64,000 nt of DNA, taken from contig NZ_NNRM01000041.1 in the NCBI RefSeq assembly GCF_002252525.1, forward strand, positions 124,001 through 188,000, given 5' to 3'. Positions 9,106 through 18,319 of the stretch are shown piece by piece. The position numbers and the translations under genes are program-made. Below the pieces are notes generated by a model. The model had not been told where the DNA came from. It saw nothing but the letters and a program-made list of their open reading frames with translations, and did no database searches. Positions within the stretch are counted from its first letter, which is position 1, and each line of letters starts with the position of its first letter. This DNA is from Brucella pseudogrignonensis (GTDB taxonomy: Bacteria > Pseudomonadota > Alphaproteobacteria > Rhizobiales > Rhizobiaceae).

Positions 9106-10410
9106 TTAATTTTTTAATGCGGTACGCCGCCAGAAATCGGAGCAGAACCGCGCATCGCGCATGTCTTCAAGCTGCTGCCACTCTGGAAAGCCTGCCTTGA
9201 ATGTTTCAGCACTCATGCGCTGATCCTTGTATGGATTAACGCGCCCGCCTGCCTCAACGGTCATTTTGTCAAGCTGGTCCAGTAGATCAAGCGTCTTGCG
9301 CCCGCGATTGGGAAAATCCATCGTAAGCGTATAACCGGGCTTTGGAAATGACAGCAGCCCCGGAGAATGCAGATCGCCGAAGCGCTTGAGAACTGTCAGG
9401 AAAGAGGACTGTCCGGCATCACGACTTGCTGCCAGCATTGCCGGGATTGTCTTCTCAGCCGCCTCAAAAGGTATGACGCTCTGATGCTGATATAGCCCGG
9501 CTGGGCCGTAAAAGCGGTTCCAATTGCGCAAACCATCCAGCGGATAGAAGAAGCCCGCAAAGCCTGTCAGATGCGGCTCCTGCTTGCGGCGTTTTGCATG
9601 AAAATAGAGTTCGTTGAATGCCGTCAGGCTCAGCTTATTGAGCATCGAAAATGGCAGATCGAACGGGACACCGAGCCGCGCTTCACCACTGTTCACGCTA
9701 CGGTTGCCATTAATCGCGTGATGCCCGGTCATCAAGACACCGCGCCCTTCCGAGCGACCAGTTGCCAGTTGATCCACCCAGGCCACTGCATATTCATTGT
9801 CGCGGTCGGCTTCTTCCGCAATCGCGAAATACTCAGACAGGCTTTTAAACGGCGTGATGCGTTCTTCTACATCCAGCGACCCAACCGGCATCAGACGGAT
9901 ACGAGCATTGAGGATAAGCCCTGTCAGACCCATACCACCAATCGTTGCCGCGAAGAGCTCGGCGTTTTCAGCGCTTGAGCAAATGTAATGCACACCATCA
10001 GAACGAAGTAGCTCCAGGCTCTCAACGTGGCTTCCAAATGTTCCGCGCAAGTGGTGGTTTTTGCCGTGCACGTCATTGGCGATTGCGCCGCCAAGCGTCA
10101 CAAAACGCGTACCGGGCGTTACCGGCAGAAAATAGCCGTATTTGGCAACGGTCTGGATAATGTCACTTAACAGCACGCCGGATTCTGCCTCCAGAATTCC
10201 GGTATGCGGGTCAAAACTGACAATGCGATTGTGCGTGCGCATCGGCACAAGCAAACCCGCGCCATTATGGCAGCTGTCGCCATAAGACCGTCCATTGCCA
10301 AAAGCGAGCAGACTTTCTGGACCTTCCAGTTTGGAGAACACATCGTCAAACGCAATCGCGTTGCGCTTGTCGCGATAGATGCGTCCAAAGCTGTCGAAAG
10401 ACTGTTCCAT
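9106..10410 (-). CDS. FAD-linked oxidase, DprE1-like (decaprenylphosphoryl-ribose 2'-oxidase family)
   Basis: This is a 434-residue VAO/PCMH-type flavoenzyme. GNGRSYGDSCHNG (38-50), VTPGTRFVTLGGAI (97-110) and HGKNHH (115-120) match the FAD-binding signature of mycobacterial DprE1. The C-terminus also matches, with YKDQRMSAETF (394-404) and a SDFWRR ending. DprE1 oxidises the 2'-OH of decaprenylphosphoryl-ribose. At the position of the benzothiazinone-target Cys387 of the mycobacterial enzyme (from memory, in a PGWNICVDFP context), this protein has Thr363 (PGYTLTMDFP). The start codon overlaps the UbiA-HAD stop by one base (TAATG), indicating translational coupling. Confidence 0.85.
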   Translation of the reverse strand: MEQSFDSFGRIYRDKRNAIAFDDVFSKLEGPESLLAFGNGRSYGDSCHNGAGLLVPMRTHNRIVSFDPHTGILEAESGVLLSDIIQTVAKYGYFLPVTPGTRFVTLGGAIANDVHGKNHHLRGTFGSHVESLELLRSDGVHYICSSAENAELFAATIGGMGLTGLILNARIRLMPVGSLDVEERITPFKSLSEYFAIAEEADRDNEYAVAWVDQLATGRSEGRGVLMTGHHAINGNRSVNSGEARLGVPFDLPFSMLNKLSLTAFNELYFHAKRRKQEPHLTGFAGFFYPLDGLRNWNRFYGPAGLYQHQSVIPFEAAEKTIPAMLAASRDAGQSSFLTVLKRFGDLHSPGLLSFPKPGYTLTMDFPNRGRKTLDLLDQLDKMTVEAGGRVNPYKDQRMSAETFKAGFPEWQQLEDMRDARFCSDFWRRTALKN

Positions 10411-11846
10411 TACCGCATCCCGGCTACAAACAGCAGGACTGCGCCAATGGCGATCACTACCTGACTGCGCCAGTCATTGGCGAGAAATACAACAGGATCG
10501 TCGTCCATTTCCTTGCGATGCGCCAAAATCCACACGCGGATGATGATATAGAGCACGATCGGAACAAGCGGCCAGATAAGCCATGGATAAGTGTATAGCT
10601 GCTGGACTGCGGAACTGTTGATATAAAGCGCCAAAACCACGACGGCCGTAAAGCCGGAGGCCACGCCACTTTGCCCGACAATATCAATATCCTCAGGGCG
10701 ATAACCGCGGCCAGCAATGCGGTCTTTTTCCGTCGCCGTTGAGTTTTGTAGCTCGACATAGCGTTTGACCAGCGCAAGTGAAAGAAAGAAGAACATGGCG
10801 AATGCCATCAGCCAAAATGACTGAGGAATATCTGTCGCCGTTGTCCCCCCCAATAGTCGCAGCGTATAAAGCGCAGCAAGGCAGATTACATCGACCAGCA
10901 ACATCCGCTTGAGCGCTAATGAGTAAGCAGTCGTTGCGATCAGGTAAAGGCCTATGACCAGTGCAAACTCAGGCGGCAAGAAAAAGCATGTCGCAGCTGC
11001 TATCAACAGCAGCAAAGCCGAAACCTTAAGCCCAAACGGGATACTGAGCGTCCCGCTAGCAAAGGGGCGTAATTTCTTACGAGCGTGCTGACGGTCTAGC
11101 GGCAGATCAATGATATCATTGAGAATATAGATCGCAGAGGCCGCAGCGGAAAATGCGGTGAAAGCCAGAATCGACGACAGCAATACATCTGGGTAAAAGA
11201 TTGTATGGGCAAGGATTGCGGGCACAAACACCAGCAGGTTCTTTAGCCACTGATGAACACGCAACATTTTCAGATAGGGTTTGATACCCCTGGAATTATT
11301 TTCAAACAGCCGGCTGCCATTGGCTTTCTGAAAGCGCGAGGCTGCGCGGTCGGGAGCCACGACAACCGCCTCACGCGCTGCCGCAAAGACTGCGAGATCC
11401 GCGCGGTCGTTGCCGGCGTAGTCAAAGCCTTTCGGACCATAGTTCTCGTTCAGCGCCTTTGCCTTACGATGCGATGACAGGTTGGTCTTCCCGCTCGTCG
11501 CAAGCACTGCTTCGAAAATGCCGAGTTCCACCGCCACCGCTTGGGCAAGAGGTTCTGCTGCAGCTGTCGCCAGAACGAGCCTGCGGCCACGCATATGCTC
11601 CTGACGTAGATAATCCAGAAAATCCTGACGATAAGGCAGTAACCCCGCATCCATGGAAATGCGGCTCGCAATCTGCTGCTTCAAGTTGGCCTTGCCAGAC
11701 AGCAACCAGATTGGAAACAAAAACAGAAACAAAGGGTTCCGCTTCAAAAGAATGAAAGCGCTTTCCCATAGAAGATCTGTCGCGACCAGTGTTCCGTCGA
11801 GGTCTACGGCCAAAGGCACTTCCTGGCTTTTTAGCCGCTCATCCAT
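10410..11846 (-). CDS. UbiA-type phosphoribosyl/prenyl transferase fused to N-terminal HAD phosphatase
   Basis: This 478-residue fusion has an N-terminal HAD hydrolase domain with DLDGT (15-19), a motif II Thr/Ser near LATAA (92-96) and motif IV-like GNDRADLAV (145-153). From about residue 190 there is a polytopic UbiA domain with NDIIDLPLDRQH (243-254) then RPFASG. That NDxxDxxxDxxH form is typical of decaprenyl-phosphate phosphoribosyltransferase (DPPR synthase), not menaquinone or ubiquinone enzymes. The predicted two-step activity transfers phosphoribose from PRPP to polyprenyl phosphate and then removes the 5-phosphate. It is the first gene of the operon. NoeC-type proteins for Nod-factor arabinosylation share this architecture, from memory. 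Confidence 0.82.
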   Translation of the reverse strand: MDERLKSQEVPLAVDLDGTLVATDLLWESAFILLKRNPLFLFLFPIWLLSGKANLKQQIASRISMDAGLLPYRQDFLDYLRQEHMRGRRLVLATAAAEPLAQAVAVELGIFEAVLATSGKTNLSSHRKAKALNENYGPKGFDYAGNDRADLAVFAAAREAVVVAPDRAASRFQKANGSRLFENNSRGIKPYLKMLRVHQWLKNLLVFVPAILAHTIFYPDVLLSSILAFTAFSAAASAIYILNDIIDLPLDRQHARKKLRPFASGTLSIPFGLKVSALLLLIAAATCFFLPPEFALVIGLYLIATTAYSLALKRMLLVDVICLAALYTLRLLGGTTATDIPQSFWLMAFAMFFFLSLALVKRYVELQNSTATEKDRIAGRGYRPEDIDIVGQSGVASGFTAVVVLALYINSSAVQQLYTYPWLIWPLVPIVLYIIIRVWILAHRKEMDDDPVVFLANDWRSQVVIAIGAVLLFVAGMR

Positions 11847-12142
11847 TTTTAGTCATTATCCTCAAACCCGCCCCGGCAACTCTCGTCAGCCAAGCCCCCT
11901 TGGCAACGAATAAAACGAGAGCACAAATGAACAATGATTAGTCTTCGCTACAATCGATAATTGTTATTCATGGGCTTGTCTCTACCAAACTGCCCTTTAA
12001 GCAATCGCTACGAGTTTTGGTTAATAAACACGTCATCCTACATAATTGCTGGTCTAACTTGTCATCGCGTAATATAAGGCATCGATTAATTTCCGTTATG
12101 ATCTGCGCTCATTGCACGGACGCCTCAGGTTTAGAGCCGACT
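11847..12142. other. Intergenic region between divergent transcription units
   Basis: These 296 bp separate the lipid-sugar operon (minus) from the diguanylate cyclase (plus) and must hold both promoters. The stretch is AT-rich around 11930-12090. I see no strong palindrome and no convincing -35/-10 pair. An in-frame upstream extension of the cyclase to 12017 is possible but has no family support. Confidence 0.5.
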
Positions 12143-13606
12143 ATGAATATTGAATCTGCCTTGAATGACGGTGCCAGTGTCTTTGAGTTGGCGCCAATTT
12201 CCCTGTGGCTTGAGGACTATAGCGGATTGCGAGCGCAGTTCGAGCAATGGCGCAAACTCGGCGTTACAGATTTCAGAGCGTTTCTTTACGAAGACACGAC
12301 CCGCTTGCGCATCTGCACAAGTCTCATCCGTGTTCTAAAGGTCAATCGAAAAACCCTGTCGCTTTACGAAGCACGCGATGTCAATCACCTGATCGGAAAT
12401 CTGGAGCGTGTTTTCCGTGACGATATGCTCGATCCGCATATCGAAGAAATGGTTCAGCTCTGGAATGGCGACAATGCCTTCACCAGCGATACAGTGAATT
12501 ATTCACTCAGCGGTAAACGTCTCGACATCCAGCTGAAAGGCGTGGTTCTGCCGGGCCATGAGGATAGCTGGGACCGGGTACTGCTTTCGATAGAAGATGT
12601 AACGGCACGCGAAGAAGCACGACGCGAGCAATATAAACACAAGCAACACGCTGAAGGTCTGTTCGAACATTCACCCGTCTCGCTTTGGGTTGAGGATTTC
12701 AGCCGTATCAAACAGCTGATGAACGACATTCGCGAACGCGGTATTGTCGATTTCCGCGTTTTCACCGATGTCCATCCGGAGTTTGTGCGTCAATGCATGA
12801 GTGAAATCCGGGTTCTGGATATTAATAGGGAAACACTGGATCTGTTTCTCGCACCCGACAAACAAACCCTGCTCAAAAATCTGCCTAACGTCTTCAAAGA
12901 CGATATGGAGACAAATTTCCGCGAGCAGCTGATCGATCTCTGGAATGGCGTATATTTTCAGCGCCGCGAAGTGGTCAACTATGCGCTTGATGGCACCGAG
13001 CGCCACCTCTTGCTGCAGTTCTCGGTGCTACCCGGCCACGAAGACGATTGGTCGCTGGTTCAGGTTGCGCTCGCCGATATTACGGCGCGCAAAAAGGCCG
13101 AAGCCTATCTCGAATATCTCGGCAAGCATGATGTGCTGACCAAGCTGCATAACCGCGCATTCTATGTTGATGAATTGAACCGACTTGAGCGCAAGGGCCA
13201 TACGCCCGTTTCCATCATCATTATCGATCTCAACGGTTTGAAAGCAGCCAATGATCAGTTGGGCCATGCCAGCGGCGACGGCTTGCTTCGGCGCATCGGA
13301 GAAGTGCTTAATGAAGCTGTGAACCTGCCCGGCCATGCTGCCCGTATCGGCGGCGACGAATTCGCAGTTGTGCTGCCTTATGTGGATGAGCGCGGTGCAG
13401 ATGCGGTCATGGAAGACATCCGCCGGCTGGTCGACATCAACAATCAGTATTATTCGCAGCTCAAAATTGAGCTTTCGATGGGCGCCGCTACCAGTATGCA
13501 AGGCGAAAAACTGGAAACTGTTGCGAAGCGGGCTGACCTGCTGATGTATGAAGACAAGCGCAAGCACTATTCGGCAGAAGCACTTCGGAAGTCACAGCTC
13601 TCTTAG
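12143..13606 (+). CDS. Diguanylate cyclase with tandem duplicated PAS-like sensor
   Basis: The 487-residue product probably makes cyclic di-GMP from GTP. Two similar sensor units of about 160 residues follow each other. The first begins FELAPISLWLEDYS (residue 14) and the second FEHSPVSLWVEDFS (residue 174); each continues through a V(L/N)DIN..TL, WNG, NY.L.G and LPGHED core. A GGDEF domain follows, with intact RIGGDEF (G403-F407). No RxxD inhibitory site lies five residues upstream, so product inhibition may be absent. There are no TM segments, so the protein is cytosolic. The chosen start is ATG 12143; ATGs at 12098 and upstream are alternatives. The TAG stop runs straight into a dispersed repeat. 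Confidence 0.85.
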   Translation: MNIESALNDGASVFELAPISLWLEDYSGLRAQFEQWRKLGVTDFRAFLYEDTTRLRICTSLIRVLKVNRKTLSLYEARDVNHLIGNLERVFRDDMLDPHIEEMVQLWNGDNAFTSDTVNYSLSGKRLDIQLKGVVLPGHEDSWDRVLLSIEDVTAREEARREQYKHKQHAEGLFEHSPVSLWVEDFSRIKQLMNDIRERGIVDFRVFTDVHPEFVRQCMSEIRVLDINRETLDLFLAPDKQTLLKNLPNVFKDDMETNFREQLIDLWNGVYFQRREVVNYALDGTERHLLLQFSVLPGHEDDWSLVQVALADITARKKAEAYLEYLGKHDVLTKLHNRAFYVDELNRLERKGHTPVSIIIIDLNGLKAANDQLGHASGDGLLRRIGEVLNEAVNLPGHAARIGGDEFAVVLPYVDERGADAVMEDIRRLVDINNQYYSQLKIELSMGAATSMQGEKLETVAKRADLLMYEDKRKHYSAEALRKSQLS

Positions 13607-13680
13607 AGCGCATCGCGCTCGAATTTTTACTTTGCGCGCATCTTTGCCCGAAAACCGTTTCACACTTTTCGAGATGCGCC
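13604..13680 (+). repeat. Dispersed GTGTGAAACGGTTTT repeat, copy 2
   Basis: The cyclase stop TAG is followed by AGCGCATCGCGCTC, a small hairpin. From 13634 comes GCGCGCATC, CCCGAAAACCGTTTCACAC, TTTTCGAGATGCGC. This is an imperfect palindrome related to five other copies. It lies between two convergent genes and may act as their transcription end. Confidence 0.75.
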
Positions 13681-13684
13681 CTGA

Positions 13685-14272
13685 TCAATCGTCAAATTTG
13701 ATGATTGTCTTGCCGCGCGTAAGATCGGTGGCAAGCTGCGCCAGCTCACTTTGAACTGCGAGCGGCATAGTGCCGGTGATTTCGACGCCTGTTGCCGTGA
13801 AATTTTCATGCACAATCGTCACATGCTCGGCGGCTGTAAGTCGCGCTTTCAAAAGCGCATGGTCGGAAAAATCGCAGGCAAGCGAAAAGCCGATTAACGG
13901 GATCACTTCGGTCTTTTCCGCCTGACGCAGACACATGGCAGCCGTGCCGCCATATGCACGCATCAATCCGCCACTGCCGAGCAGAATGCCTCCAAACCAG
14001 CGCGTGACCACAACCACGATATTATCGAGCTGCTGCCCGTCTATTGCCTGCAGAATGGGCTTGCCTGCCGTGCCGCTCGGTTCGCCATCGTCGCTGAAGC
14101 GATAGTTCTGTCCGATGCGCCATGCCCAGCAATTGTGATTGGCAGCGGGATCGGAGTGCTCAGCCAGAAAATCTTTTGCTGCCTGTTCATTGGCCACAGG
14201 AGCGGCCACACCCAAAAAGCGGCTCTTTTTTATCTCCTGCGTGACGGTTTCAATGCGGCTGATGGTGAACAT
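13685..14272 (-). CDS. yigZ: YigZ/IMPACT family protein
   Basis: This is a 195-residue protein of the UPF0029/IMPACT family. The core includes KKSRFLGVAAPV near the N-terminus, DDGEPSGTAGKPIL and VTRWFGGILLGSGGLMRAYG, which are the family's signature motifs, and a C-terminal ferredoxin-like DUF1949 domain. Bacterial members are of uncertain function; the eukaryotic relative IMPACT regulates Gcn2. I chose the ATG at 14272 (MFTISRIETV) because family proteins start there and are about 200 residues; the reading frame stays open to 14413. It converges with the cyclase. Confidence 0.85.
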   Translation of the reverse strand: MFTISRIETVTQEIKKSRFLGVAAPVANEQAAKDFLAEHSDPAANHNCWAWRIGQNYRFSDDGEPSGTAGKPILQAIDGQQLDNIVVVVTRWFGGILLGSGGLMRAYGGTAAMCLRQAEKTEVIPLIGFSLACDFSDHALLKARLTAAEHVTIVHENFTATGVEITGTMPLAVQSELAQLATDLTRGKTIIKFDD

Positions 14273-14439
14273 GGCTACCCTGTAAGCAATATTCTGGGGG
14301 CCTAGCATTTTACGCTGCGGATGACGACCCCTTATGGCTCCGTTAGCATTGCGCACGCTCAACGTTGGGTATAAGGCAATGAAATATGAGCCTGCGCCCC
14401 ACCCGCCGCTCACCCTGCTAAAACATGAAAGGTCCGCCG

Positions 14440-15729
14440 ATGTTCGATTTGATTGTGAGAAACGCCAATCTTCCCGACGGACGTGAAAAGCAGGACATTC
14501 TGGTCAAGGATGGCAAGATTGCTGATATTGTGCCATCCAAGGGTGAACATCAGGCCGCCAAGGAAATCGACGCTTCTGATCGTCTCGTCACACCGCCTTT
14601 CGTCGACCCTCATTTCCATATGGACGCGACTTTGTCGCTCGGCCTGCCGCGCTTAAACCGCTCGGGCACGCTACTGGAAGGCATCGCGCTTTGGGGCGAA
14701 TTAAAGCCAATGCTGACGGTTGAAGCCATGGTCGAGCGCGCCTTGCGTTATTGCGATCTGGCAGTAAGCCAGGGCCTGCTTGCCATTCGCAGCCATGTCG
14801 ATGTCAGCGATCCACGTCTGCTCACGGCTGAGGCTATGATCGAAGTCCGCGAAAAGGTGAAGCCATATATCGACCTCCAGCTCGTGGCGTTTCCGCAGGA
14901 TGGCTACTATCGTTCGCCCGGCGCTGTCGATCTCGTCAACCGTTCGCTCGATATGGGCCTTGATGTCGTCGGCGGCATTCCGCATTTCGAACGCACCATG
15001 TCGGATGGTGCGGCCTCGCTTGAAGAACTCTGCCGCATTGCCGCGGAGCGTGGACTGCCGGTTGATATCCACTGCGACGAGACAGACGATCCAATGTCGC
15101 GCCATGTTGAGACATTGGCTGCACAGACGGTGCGTTTTGGTCTGCAGGGCCGTGTATCCGGCTCGCATCTCACTTCCATGCACTCAATGGATAATTATTA
15201 CGTTTCCAAGCTCATTCCGCTCATTGCGGAAGCTCAGATGAACGCAATTCCAAATCCGCTGATCAACATCACCCTGCAGGGCCGTGCCGACACCTACCCG
15301 AAGCGTCGCGGCATGACCCGCGTGCCTGAACTGATGGCGGCTGGTGTCAACGTGGCCTTTGGCCATGACTGCGTGATGGACCCTTGGTATTCGATGGGTT
15401 CGGGCGACATGCTCGAAGTCGGTCATATGGCCGTTCATGTCGCACAGATGACATCGATTGAAGGGAAGAAGCAGGTCTTCAACTCTCTCACTGTTAATTC
15501 GGCAAAGGCGCTTGGCCTTGAAGGCTATGGCCTTGAAAAAGGTTGCAACGCAGATTTCGTGGTGTTGCAGGCACGCGACCCGCTGGAAGCTCTGCGTCTC
15601 AAGGCAAACCGTCTGACAGTTGTGAAACGCGGCAAGATCATCGCCGAAACTCCGCAGCGTGTCAGCGCACTCAACCTTGAAGGTCGCCCTTCATCAGTCG
15701 ACGGTTCCGACTATGCACCACAAGGATGA
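14440..15729 (+). CDS. Cytosine deaminase-like amidohydrolase
   Basis: This is a 429-residue metal-dependent amidohydrolase of the CodA type. Metal-site motifs are visible: VDPHFHMDA near residue 60, HCDETDD, GSHLTSMHS and the late GHDCVMDPWYSMG. These match cytosine deaminase and related isoguanine or triazine deaminases. The product likely deaminates cytosine or a related N-heterocycle in the cytosol. It lies upstream of a BMP-type nucleobase/nucleoside importer and an amidase, which supports a salvage or nitrogen-scavenging role. ATG 14440 is preferred over 14425 because AAAGGT lies seven bases upstream. Confidence 0.8.
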   Translation: MFDLIVRNANLPDGREKQDILVKDGKIADIVPSKGEHQAAKEIDASDRLVTPPFVDPHFHMDATLSLGLPRLNRSGTLLEGIALWGELKPMLTVEAMVERALRYCDLAVSQGLLAIRSHVDVSDPRLLTAEAMIEVREKVKPYIDLQLVAFPQDGYYRSPGAVDLVNRSLDMGLDVVGGIPHFERTMSDGAASLEELCRIAAERGLPVDIHCDETDDPMSRHVETLAAQTVRFGLQGRVSGSHLTSMHSMDNYYVSKLIPLIAEAQMNAIPNPLINITLQGRADTYPKRRGMTRVPELMAAGVNVAFGHDCVMDPWYSMGSGDMLEVGHMAVHVAQMTSIEGKKQVFNSLTVNSAKALGLEGYGLEKGCNADFVVLQARDPLEALRLKANRLTVVKRGKIIAETPQRVSALNLEGRPSSVDGSDYAPQG

Positions 15730-15908
15730 TATACCCACAAAGATACGACGAAAAACCAGTGCCTCTTTTTCAATCGCCTGATAAAAGCGCTTGAATTAAC
15801 GGCAGATTCGTCTGAAATACGTGACGTTGCTCATAAGCCTCGAGAAAAGAGGCAAAGCAATCAGTCGCGCATAATTGCACGTCTACACATCACCCAAGAG
15901 GGGTTCCC

Positions 15909-16898
15909 ATGACCACAACGTCCAAACTCACACGCCGCAGCGTTCTCGCAATGTCTGCGGCATTCGGCGTAACAGCAATTTCAACCCGCGTTTTTGCAGC
16001 AGATGAGAAATTGAAAGTCGCAGGCATTCACGCGTCACCAGTTGAGAACGCATGGAATTCGCGCCTTCATGAAGCACTCAAGCAGGCACATGACGAAGGC
16101 GTCATCGAATATGTCTTCTCAGAAGGCGTTTCTGCCAGCGATTATCCACGCGCCATGCGCGAATATGCCGAACAAGGCATCAAGCTGATCGTCGGCGAAT
16201 CCTATGCTGTTGAACGTGAAGCACGCCAGGTTGCAGGCGACTATCCGCAGACGACATTCATAATGGGCTCTTCCGGCAAGCCACAGGGCGACAATTTCGG
16301 CGTGTTCGGCACCTGGAATTTTGAAGCCGCATATCTTGCAGGTATGCTCGCAGGCGGCATGAGCAAGTCGGGCACTTTTGGCTCGGTTGGCGCTGTGCCA
16401 ATTCCGGAAGTCAACATGCTCATCAATGCTTTCCAGGATGGCGTTAAAGAAACCCGCCCGGATGCAAAGTTCAATGCTTCGTTCATCGGCACATTCTTTG
16501 ATCCTCCAAAGGCCCGTGAAGCTGGTCTTGCCCAGATCGACGCCGGTGCAGATATCCTGTTTGGCGAACGTATCGGTACAGCAGATGCCGCCAAGGAACG
16601 CGGCATCAAGGCAATCGGTTCGCTGATCGATTACACGCCACGCTACCCGGACACCGTCTTCGCCAATGCGATGTGGTATTTCCGCCCGATCCTCAATGCA
16701 GCCATTGCTGACGTTAAGGCAGGAACGCCGACCGGCAAGGATTACACGCCATTCAGCCTGATGAAGGAAGGCGGCAACGACATCGTTTATGTCAAGGGCT
16801 CAGCACCAGCAGAAGTCGAAGCCAAGATGGAAGCACGTCGCGCCGAGATCAAGGCTGGCACTTTCAAAATCGAGCCAAATCCGGCTGAACCTAAGTAA
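15909..16898 (+). CDS. BMP family ABC transporter substrate-binding protein
   Basis: This is a 329-residue periplasmic binding protein of the BMP/PnrA/Med family, which binds nucleosides or purine-like ligands. The N-terminus has a Tat-type signal (TRRSVLAM, residues 8-15, hydrophobic stretch, cleavage near VFA-ADEK). Family features include SEGVSASDYPRAMREYA, FGVFGTWNFEAAYLAGMLAG and the C-terminal GKDYTPFSLMKEGG. It is the first gene of the transport operon; the amidase follows after 20 bp, then the ATPase and two permeases. A candidate Shine-Dalgarno, AAGAGGGG, precedes the ATG. Confidence 0.88.
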   Translation: MTTTSKLTRRSVLAMSAAFGVTAISTRVFAADEKLKVAGIHASPVENAWNSRLHEALKQAHDEGVIEYVFSEGVSASDYPRAMREYAEQGIKLIVGESYAVEREARQVAGDYPQTTFIMGSSGKPQGDNFGVFGTWNFEAAYLAGMLAGGMSKSGTFGSVGAVPIPEVNMLINAFQDGVKETRPDAKFNASFIGTFFDPPKAREAGLAQIDAGADILFGERIGTADAAKERGIKAIGSLIDYTPRYPDTVFANAMWYFRPILNAAIADVKAGTPTGKDYTPFSLMKEGGNDIVYVKGSAPAEVEAKMEARRAEIKAGTFKIEPNPAEPK

Positions 16899-16918
16899 AC
16901 GATTTCAGGACAGCAGAC

Positions 16919-18319
16919 GTGGCACTCGATATCAAGCAACAGGATGCAACAGCGCTCGCGGAAGCGATTGCGAAAGGCGTTTTGACCGCACGAGAGGCTA
17001 TGGATGCCGCGATTGAAGCCGCAGAAAAATGGCGCCCTCTGGGCGCCATTGCATATCTCGACGAAGAGTTGGGGCGCAGAAATGCGATCGCTTTTGATCA
17101 CAACGCTCCATTTGCCGGAGTGCCGTCGCTTTTCAAAGATCTTGGCGGCCCCTGCGCTGGCCTGCCGATCCGGCTTGGCTCACGCGCCTGCGCAGATGCG
17201 CCGCGCGAACTTGATTCAGAACTCGCTGCCCGTTTGCGCAAAGCCGGGCTTAATTTCTTCGGGACAACAACCGTTCCCGAATTCGGTATGGCGCTTGCAA
17301 GCGAGCCGACAGAAGGCCCCCTCGCTCGCCACCCTATCGATGAAAAACTTTCGCCTGCCGGCTCATCCGGCGGTGCTGCCGCAGCCGTGGCAGCTGGTAT
17401 CGTGTCAATAGCCCATGCAACCGATGCTGGAGGCTCGATCCGCGTTCCAGCGGCAACCTGCGGGCTGATTGGTTTCAAGCCGAGCCGTGGTGCTATGCCA
17501 GCTGGTCCGCATTTCGGTAATTACCTCGCAGGTATCGCAAGCGAATTTGCACTTTGTCGTTCAATCCGCGATACAAAAGCGCTATTCCCACTGGTCGCTG
17601 GAAATACCGAAAGCTTTCTTCCCGATGTCGCCTTCGCATCGGGCACGAACCTTTCGAAGTTGCGCATAGGCGTTGTTTCGGGCGATTTGACCAAATACCC
17701 CGTGACAGAAGAACGCCAGCAAGTTGTTGCCGATGCGGCGCGTTTTCTGGAAACGCAGGGCCATACAATCCGCACGATCGATGCAGACGCGCTTTCATCA
17801 CCTGTCGATGCCAGCGCGACGGCTTTTGACCGGATTATTTCGGCCAATCTGGCATTTGCGATTGATGCATTTTCCATTGATGAAGCAAAGCTCGAAAGAC
17901 TAACACAGGCCGTGGCATCACGCGGGCGCAAGATGAGCGCAGTCGAACTCTACAACGCTATGAATGGTGGCGTTACGACCGCCTATCAGCTCTGGCAGAT
18001 TTTCCATGATATCGATGTGCTGATTACGCCGATGCTGGCGCGTGGTCCGCAGCCCATCGGCTCATACGCGATGGATCATGACGATGTGGACGCACATTGG
18101 CATAAGATGAATGCATTTGCCCCTTATGCGGCATTGGCTAATATTTCCGGCTTCCCGGCGCTTTCCATGCCTTTTGGCGAGGATGCAAACGGTATGCCGC
18201 TTGCAATTCAGTTGATTGCTCCGATGGGAGCGGACAATCTTCTCTTGAACCTTGGCGAGCTGATGGAAGAGGACCATCGTTGGCAGCACAAATTTCCCGT
18301 TGCGGGGTTGAACACATGA
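16919..18319 (+). CDS. Amidase (amidase signature family)
   Basis: This is a 466-residue amidase-signature hydrolase. The Ser-cisSer-Lys triad is visible as a lysine in PSLFKDLGGPCAG (near residue 67), a serine in SPAGSSGGAAAAVAAG (near 145) and a serine in ATDAGGSIRVPAATCG (near 169). It likely hydrolyses an amide taken up by the BMP transporter that surrounds it in the operon. The start is a GTG, 20 bp after the binding-protein gene. The stop overlaps the ATPase start as ATGA. Confidence 0.85.
   Translation: MALDIKQQDATALAEAIAKGVLTAREAMDAAIEAAEKWRPLGAIAYLDEELGRRNAIAFDHNAPFAGVPSLFKDLGGPCAGLPIRLGSRACADAPRELDSELAARLRKAGLNFFGTTTVPEFGMALASEPTEGPLARHPIDEKLSPAGSSGGAAAAVAAGIVSIAHATDAGGSIRVPAATCGLIGFKPSRGAMPAGPHFGNYLAGIASEFALCRSIRDTKALFPLVAGNTESFLPDVAFASGTNLSKLRIGVVSGDLTKYPVTEERQQVVADAARFLETQGHTIRTIDADALSSPVDASATAFDRIISANLAFAIDAFSIDEAKLERLTQAVASRGRKMSAVELYNAMNGGVTTAYQLWQIFHDIDVLITPMLARGPQPIGSYAMDHDDVDAHWHKMNAFAPYAALANISGFPALSMPFGEDANGMPLAIQLIAPMGADNLLLNLGELMEEDHRWQHKFPVAGLNT

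Noticed and set aside
10410-11846. UbiA protein as a ubiquinone or heme O prenyltransferase
   Set aside because: The HAD fusion, the NDxxDxxxDxxH form and the DprE1-like partner point to the phosphoribosyl-lipid branch.
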